A DNA stretch of 11,551 bases. Source: Brachionus koreanus. Its lineage: Eukaryota; Rotifera; Eurotatoria; Ploima; Brachionidae. The notes below the pieces were generated by a model. That model ran no database searches. It was not told where the DNA came from and saw nothing but the letters and a program-made list of their open reading frames with translations. The stretch spans positions 565,066 through 576,616 of the forward strand of contig PJRA01000077.1 of assembly GCA_016987375.1 (NCBI GenBank), given 5' to 3'. A program made the position numbers and the translations under genes. Within the stretch, counting starts at the first letter, position 1. Each line of letters opens with the position of its first letter. This document shows positions 8,324 to 11,551 of this stretch, piece after piece.

Positions 8324-9076
8324 AAAATAGATCAATATTTAATAGTTACAAATTTTTTTTTAAATATCAAAATTAGAATCATTAGAGATAAGAAAATTGA
8401 GTTGTCTTTTAGTAATTTTCAAGTTTTTTAATCTCTCAGACAGATTCTTTACTTTGAATAACACTGCCAACAGGAATCTGACTTATTTTTTTTTTAGTGA
8501 TAGCCCAAGTCGAAAGCAAGCTAAATAAAAGCCAAGCGCATCCATTAGTTGAACTGAACAATTCCATTCTATTTCTTTAATAAATTCAAATAATTCAAAA
8601 AAATTGAGATTTTGATTTCTTTAAGCTTGTTTTATTGATCATTTTTTAAAAAATTAATTTCGAAAAATTTTAAATTTTTAATTAGAAATAATTAAATTCT
8701 TTAAGCAGTAAAGTAAAAAATTAAAAAAAATTGAGACTTTATTTTAGCTTTTTCATTTCTAAGAGCTTTCAAATATATAGCCAAGTCAAAACGACTATTG
8801 AGTTATATTCTTTAGCTCTTTAGTTAACTATCGAGCGGTCTGCTACACCATAAAGTTATTCTGATCCTGAGATATTAGACTTCAAGTACAACACACTTTA
8901 AAAAGTGTCTAACTTTGCTTTTTATTTTCCAATGGAACGAAATTTTCAAAAAGTCTATTTTAATTCTTTGATATATGTTGAGTTAAATTCCTTAAAAAAA
9001 ATCAATTTTGGGGTGGTTCATGTTCTTTGACTTCATGTTTTGAAATTAGTTTTTTTAGAATATTTTTCTTTTTTGG
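8324..9076. other. Intergenic region between QNG1 and the LINE fragment
   Basis: Mostly AT-rich. Two richer islands stand out. One is ~8425-8580, where two overlapping frames stay open for 30-40 codons, one ending at TAA 8578-8580 overlapped by an AATAAA. The other is ~8759-8910, which holds paired motifs (AAGAGCT 8761-8767 with AGCTCTT 8814-8820; ACACTT 8893-8898 with AAGTGT 8903-8908). Neither matches a family I recognise. Confidence 0.45.
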
Positions 9077-9836
9077 TGTAAAGCCTTTGCTGATGATACG
9101 AAAATCTTATCAATAATTGATAGCTTGAACTCGAATTATAAGCTACAATCGGATAAAGATAAAGTGTGCAAATGGTCAAAAGAATGGTCGACTCAGTTAA
9201 ATGTAGAAAAATGCAAAGTTGTTCATATTGGCAACAAAAATCAAGAGTTTGATTATAAAATTGATTCAAAAACCTTGAGTAAGTCAAATGTTGAAAGGGA
9301 TTTGAGTTTTATACATACAGAGTGATTTAAAATGGACTACTCAAGTCAAAAATGCTACAGCTAAAGCAAATAAAACGTTAGGCTTAATTAGGAAAGCATT
9401 TAAGTATCCTTGTAGCGAGACTATAAAATTATTGTATTGCTCAATGGTTAGACCACATCTAGAATATGCTGTCAGTGCTTGGTGTCCCTATACAGAAAAA
9501 AACATAAAAGAACTTGAAAGAGTTCAACGTAGAGCAACAAAGTTGATTACATAAATTCGTAATTTGGATTATCAACAACGCTTGTTAAGGCTAGATTTAA
9601 CTAACTTGAGAACAAGAAGATTAAGAGGTGATTTAATCCAGTTGTACAAATTGGTAAACAATTACGAACAAATTAAATTAAATAAAGGAATCAACTACAG
9701 TCTTAACACAAAACCTGGTAACAGAAGATATGAGTTGAGGAGAAATAGCTATTGTCTTACCCGTGAAAGAATAAAGAACTGTCTTCCAAGATTTAACTTT
9801 TTTACAAATAGAGTTGTAAATAGATGGAATATATGA
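9077..9836 (+). pseudogene. Broken reverse-transcriptase ORF of the CR1-like LINE
   Basis: Three kinds of damage are visible. The N-terminal endonuclease and most of RT are missing. The frame shifts by +1 near 9310-9318, where one surplus base leads the first frame to TGA at 9323-9325. An in-frame TAA lies at 9552-9554. Retained motifs are FADDTKI with the two catalytic Asp, W-L-LNVEKCKVVHIG (~9200-9233), RPHLEYAVSAWCP (~9449-9487), LERVQRRATKLI just before the TAA, RRLRGDLIQLYKL (~9618-9656) and FFTNRVVNRWN at the end. These match the CR1/Rex-like C-terminal pattern. The terminal LP...FK..LD segment usual after RWN is lost. It cannot encode an active enzyme. Confidence 0.88.
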
Positions 9837-9872
9837 TAGTTGGTTGGCGAAACAAAAAGAAGCGACTGCTAC

Positions 9873-9931
9873 AGCTCTTTAGAGCTATGCTTAGATATCA
9901 TCTAAGCTGCAGTTTATACTACTACTACTAC
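9873..9931 (+). repeat. LINE 3' UTR hairpins and TAC tail
   Basis: AGCTCTTTAGAGCT (9873-9886) is an inverted repeat. GCTTAGAT / ATCTAAGC (9889-9896 / 9900-9907) is a perfect 8-bp stem with a 3-nt loop. TAC x5 follows at 9917-9931. By analogy with L2-clade elements such as eel UnaL2, the stem and terminal repeat may be what the element's RT recognises. Confidence 0.7.
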
Positions 9932-10375
9932 AGCTTTGTTAATTTCAATTTATTAAAAAAAAAAGAAGCATTTTTATTTCAAGTTTTAGAATTAAAGGTT
10001 AACGATCAAATTGTAGAATTTTTTTTTCATAGAATAATTAATTCATAGAACAATTTTGATAGAAAAATATGATTCACTGTTGAACTTTTTAAACAACTTT
10101 TTACACAAGCCGTTAAGTCTTGTTTAAAGAGGTTAGATGAAAACAATTACAAGTTTTTCTTAATTAAGTCAGTCGGTTTAACGAAGCCAATCAGTATATG
10201 CTTTGTCATCATAATAAAATGTAAAAAAAATTTTGAATAAAAAAGATAAAATAATTTTCAAAATATGGGAACCTTTGAATAACTAAAAATAATTTGATTA
10301 AAAAATTAAATTATTTTAAAAATTTATTTTGTATTCAAAAAAAAAATAACAAAATTACATTTAATCAATAAAGTT
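9932..10375. other. Spacer between LINE end and SF3B4 3' end
   Basis: No recognised gene. A frame without a start codon is open at 10073-10240 (56 codons, rather mixed composition, Lys/Leu/Phe-rich), and the same frame is open upstream to a TAG at 10046-10048. It could be a relic coding segment or chance. The remainder is A/T runs. Confidence 0.4.
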
Positions 10376-10381
10376 TTTATT
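10376..10381 (-). promoter_or_regulatory. Poly(A) signal of SF3B4
   Basis: TTTATT on the plus strand is AATAAA on the minus strand, about 22 nt beyond the SF3B4 stop codon at 10403-10405. Confidence 0.6.
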
Positions 10382-10402
10382 TAATTGTTTTATCTATGCA
10401 TA

Positions 10403-11377
10403 TTATTTAGGTGGTGGTGGAGGTGGAACCGGTGGGGGTGGGGGCGGAGGAACAGCGCCGTTATTTTGACTGCTAGGCGGTGGAGGTGGAGGCGGTTGGA
10501 AGCCGCCGAGACCGAACTGATGCATGGAGTTTGGAGGGGGCGGTGGTAAGCCAAAAGACATAGGAGCAAACGGTCCTGAGGGATACATTGGTGCAAATGA
10601 GAGAGGTGGAGGATGCATTTGAAATGTAGGAGCTGGTGCGAAAGGCGGATACATTGAGTGTGCAGGCATCATGTTCATCATTGGTGGGGGAGGCATCATT
10701 TGCGGAATGGGAGCGTTGGCCAGTGCTGGATGAGTTGGTGGCGCATCAGCGAACAACTGATGAGGACGTTCTGCTTGTGGCAGCGGATTTTGTGCAGCCA
10801 AAAATCGCTCGGCTTCAGTGCCGTGACGTTCTCCTTTCGAGTCTTTTTTGAACGCATATGAAATTGTTATCGGTCTATTGCAAAGATATTGTCCGTTCAT
10901 AGCTTCCAAAGCAGCATCAGATGCCTCAAAACTAGCAAAATTAATGAACGCATAGCCCTTAGAGCTGTTAGTGTCATTTTCACGCATAATCTTGGGTACT
11001 TGAAGAATAACTCCAAAAGCACTGAATGTGTCATATAACAATTTTTCATCTACTTCTGGATCTAGATTACCGATGAAAAGATTTGCTCCAATGTCAAGAC
11101 TCTTTTGATGAGCAGACGCTTTGTTAACCCTAATCGGCTTGCCGTATAATTTAATCATGTTCATGATTTTGATGCCATAGTCGGCATCTTCTTCGGTCAT
11201 GAATTCGACAAAGCCATAGCCTTGATGGTTTTGGGTAATTCTGTCTTTTGGCATGTGTACATTGACCACTGGACCAGCTTGAACGAACAACTCCCATAAA
11301 ATTGTCTCGGACACTTTTTCGTCAAGACCGCCGACATAAATTGTGGCGTCTTGATTGCGTTCGGCAACTGCCATCAT
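10403..11377 (-). CDS. SF3B4: Splicing factor 3b subunit 4 (SF3B4/SAP49/Hsh49)
   Basis: A 324-residue protein in one uninterrupted exon. SF3B4 is a subunit of SF3b in the U2 snRNP; it contacts pre-mRNA just upstream of the branch site and binds SF3B2 in the nucleus. Two RRMs are clear. RRM1 has RNP2 IYVGGL at 13-18 and RNP1 GYGFVEFM at 53-60; RRM2 has LFIGNL at 100-105 and KGYAFINF at 140-147. Near-invariant family stretches include [42 protein letters not shown] and [14 protein letters not shown]. Residues ~212-324 are Pro/Met-rich and end in polyproline; the tail is shorter than in human (424 aa total). Two adjacent ATGs (11372-11377) open the frame, and either could be used. Its GC content is well above the surroundings. 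It is convergent with QNG1. Confidence 0.97.
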   Translation of the reverse strand: MMAVAERNQDATIYVGGLDEKVSETILWELFVQAGPVVNVHMPKDRITQNHQGYGFVEFMTEEDADYGIKIMNMIKLYGKPIRVNKASAHQKSLDIGANLFIGNLDPEVDEKLLYDTFSAFGVILQVPKIMRENDTNSSKGYAFINFASFEASDAALEAMNGQYLCNRPITISYAFKKDSKGERHGTEAERFLAAQNPLPQAERPHQLFADAPPTHPALANAPIPQMMPPPPMMNMMPAHSMYPPFAPAPTFQMHPPPLSFAPMYPSGPFAPMSFGLPPPPPNSMHQFGLGGFQPPPPPPPSSQNNGAVPPPPPPPVPPPPPPK

Positions 11378-11551
11378 TTTTGAAACTAGTCTTTTTTTTA
11401 CCTCTATTTAACTAATCGTTTATATTTATACAAACTAAATAATTAGGAAATTGAATTCAAGTTTTTATTTTTTCCAACCTATTAATTTTAAATAAGAATT
11501 TAAATTAAAATGGAAATTTAAAATTAATATATGCATAATTTTAAATGAATC
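11378..11551. other. Upstream region of SF3B4
   Basis: AT-rich sequence 5' of the minus-strand SF3B4 start. On the minus strand an AAAGACTAG acceptor-like site lies about 8 nt before the first ATG, which could be a 5'-UTR or trans-splice acceptor, but no matching donor or leader can be identified in the window. Confidence 0.35.

Larger units (their letters stand above)
9077..9931 (+). mobile_element. 5'-truncated CR1-like non-LTR retrotransposon (LINE)
   Basis: The fragment begins inside the reverse-transcriptase catalytic motif (AFADDTKIL, at ~9083) and runs through the RT thumb and C-terminal region to 9836, then a short 3' UTR to 9931. Loss of the 5' end is the usual outcome of incomplete target-primed reverse transcription. 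The 3' UTR contains two hairpins, 9873-9886 and 9889-9907, and ends in five TAC units (9917-9931). Short tandem repeats at the 3' end are typical of the CR1/L2 group. No clear target-site duplication was found. It lies between the convergent genes QNG1 and SF3B4. Confidence 0.88.

Noticed and set aside
10390..10861. Frames in other registers over the SF3B4 tail (both strands)
   Set aside because: These are by-products of the GC-rich proline codons in the real gene.

Overview
This window looks like nuclear DNA from a small-genome invertebrate animal. By eye it is roughly three-quarters A/T outside exons. Its genes have short GT-AG introns (about 50-65 nt) and use AATAAA poly(A) signals. The proteins are clearly metazoan in type: a splicing factor SF3B4, a queuosine-salvage enzyme and a BTB-TLDc protein. 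Very low GC, tiny introns, a BTB-TLDc gene and decayed non-LTR retrotransposons would all fit a monogonont rotifer such as Brachionus, but that is inference and the sequence alone does not fix the taxon.

Layout: 382-1356 (+) is a BTB-TLDc gene with one 53-nt intron and one unexplained extra base in an A6 run. 1357-4213 is AT-rich intergenic DNA with no supported gene. 4214-4504 is a near-perfect foldback element (86-bp arms, 83/86 matching), directly abutting a decayed reverse-transcriptase fragment (4512-4755, +). 5370-5422 resembles a retroposon 3' tail. 5425-6927 is AT-rich and carries one copy of a dispersed repeat also seen near 3665. 6928-8270 (+) is a five-exon QNG1 (queuosine 5'-phosphate N-glycosylase/hydrolase) gene. 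9077-9931 (+) is a 5'-truncated, mutated CR1-like LINE that keeps a structured 3' UTR and a TAC-repeat end. 10403-11377 (-) is an apparently intronless SF3B4 gene convergent with QNG1.

The three host genes do not form a pathway. SF3B4 acts in the U2 snRNP during branch-site recognition. QNG1 frees queuine for tRNA modification. The BTB-TLDc protein is probably an oligomeric cytosolic regulator of unknown target. The points most worth a second look are the foldback hairpin, the BTB-TLDc frameshift, a stop-free 48-nt GTATGT...AAG segment in QNG1 whose removal restores the usual family length, two in-frame alternative acceptors in QNG1 intron 3, and the hairpins plus TAC tail of the LINE. No clearly new multi-gene system is visible.
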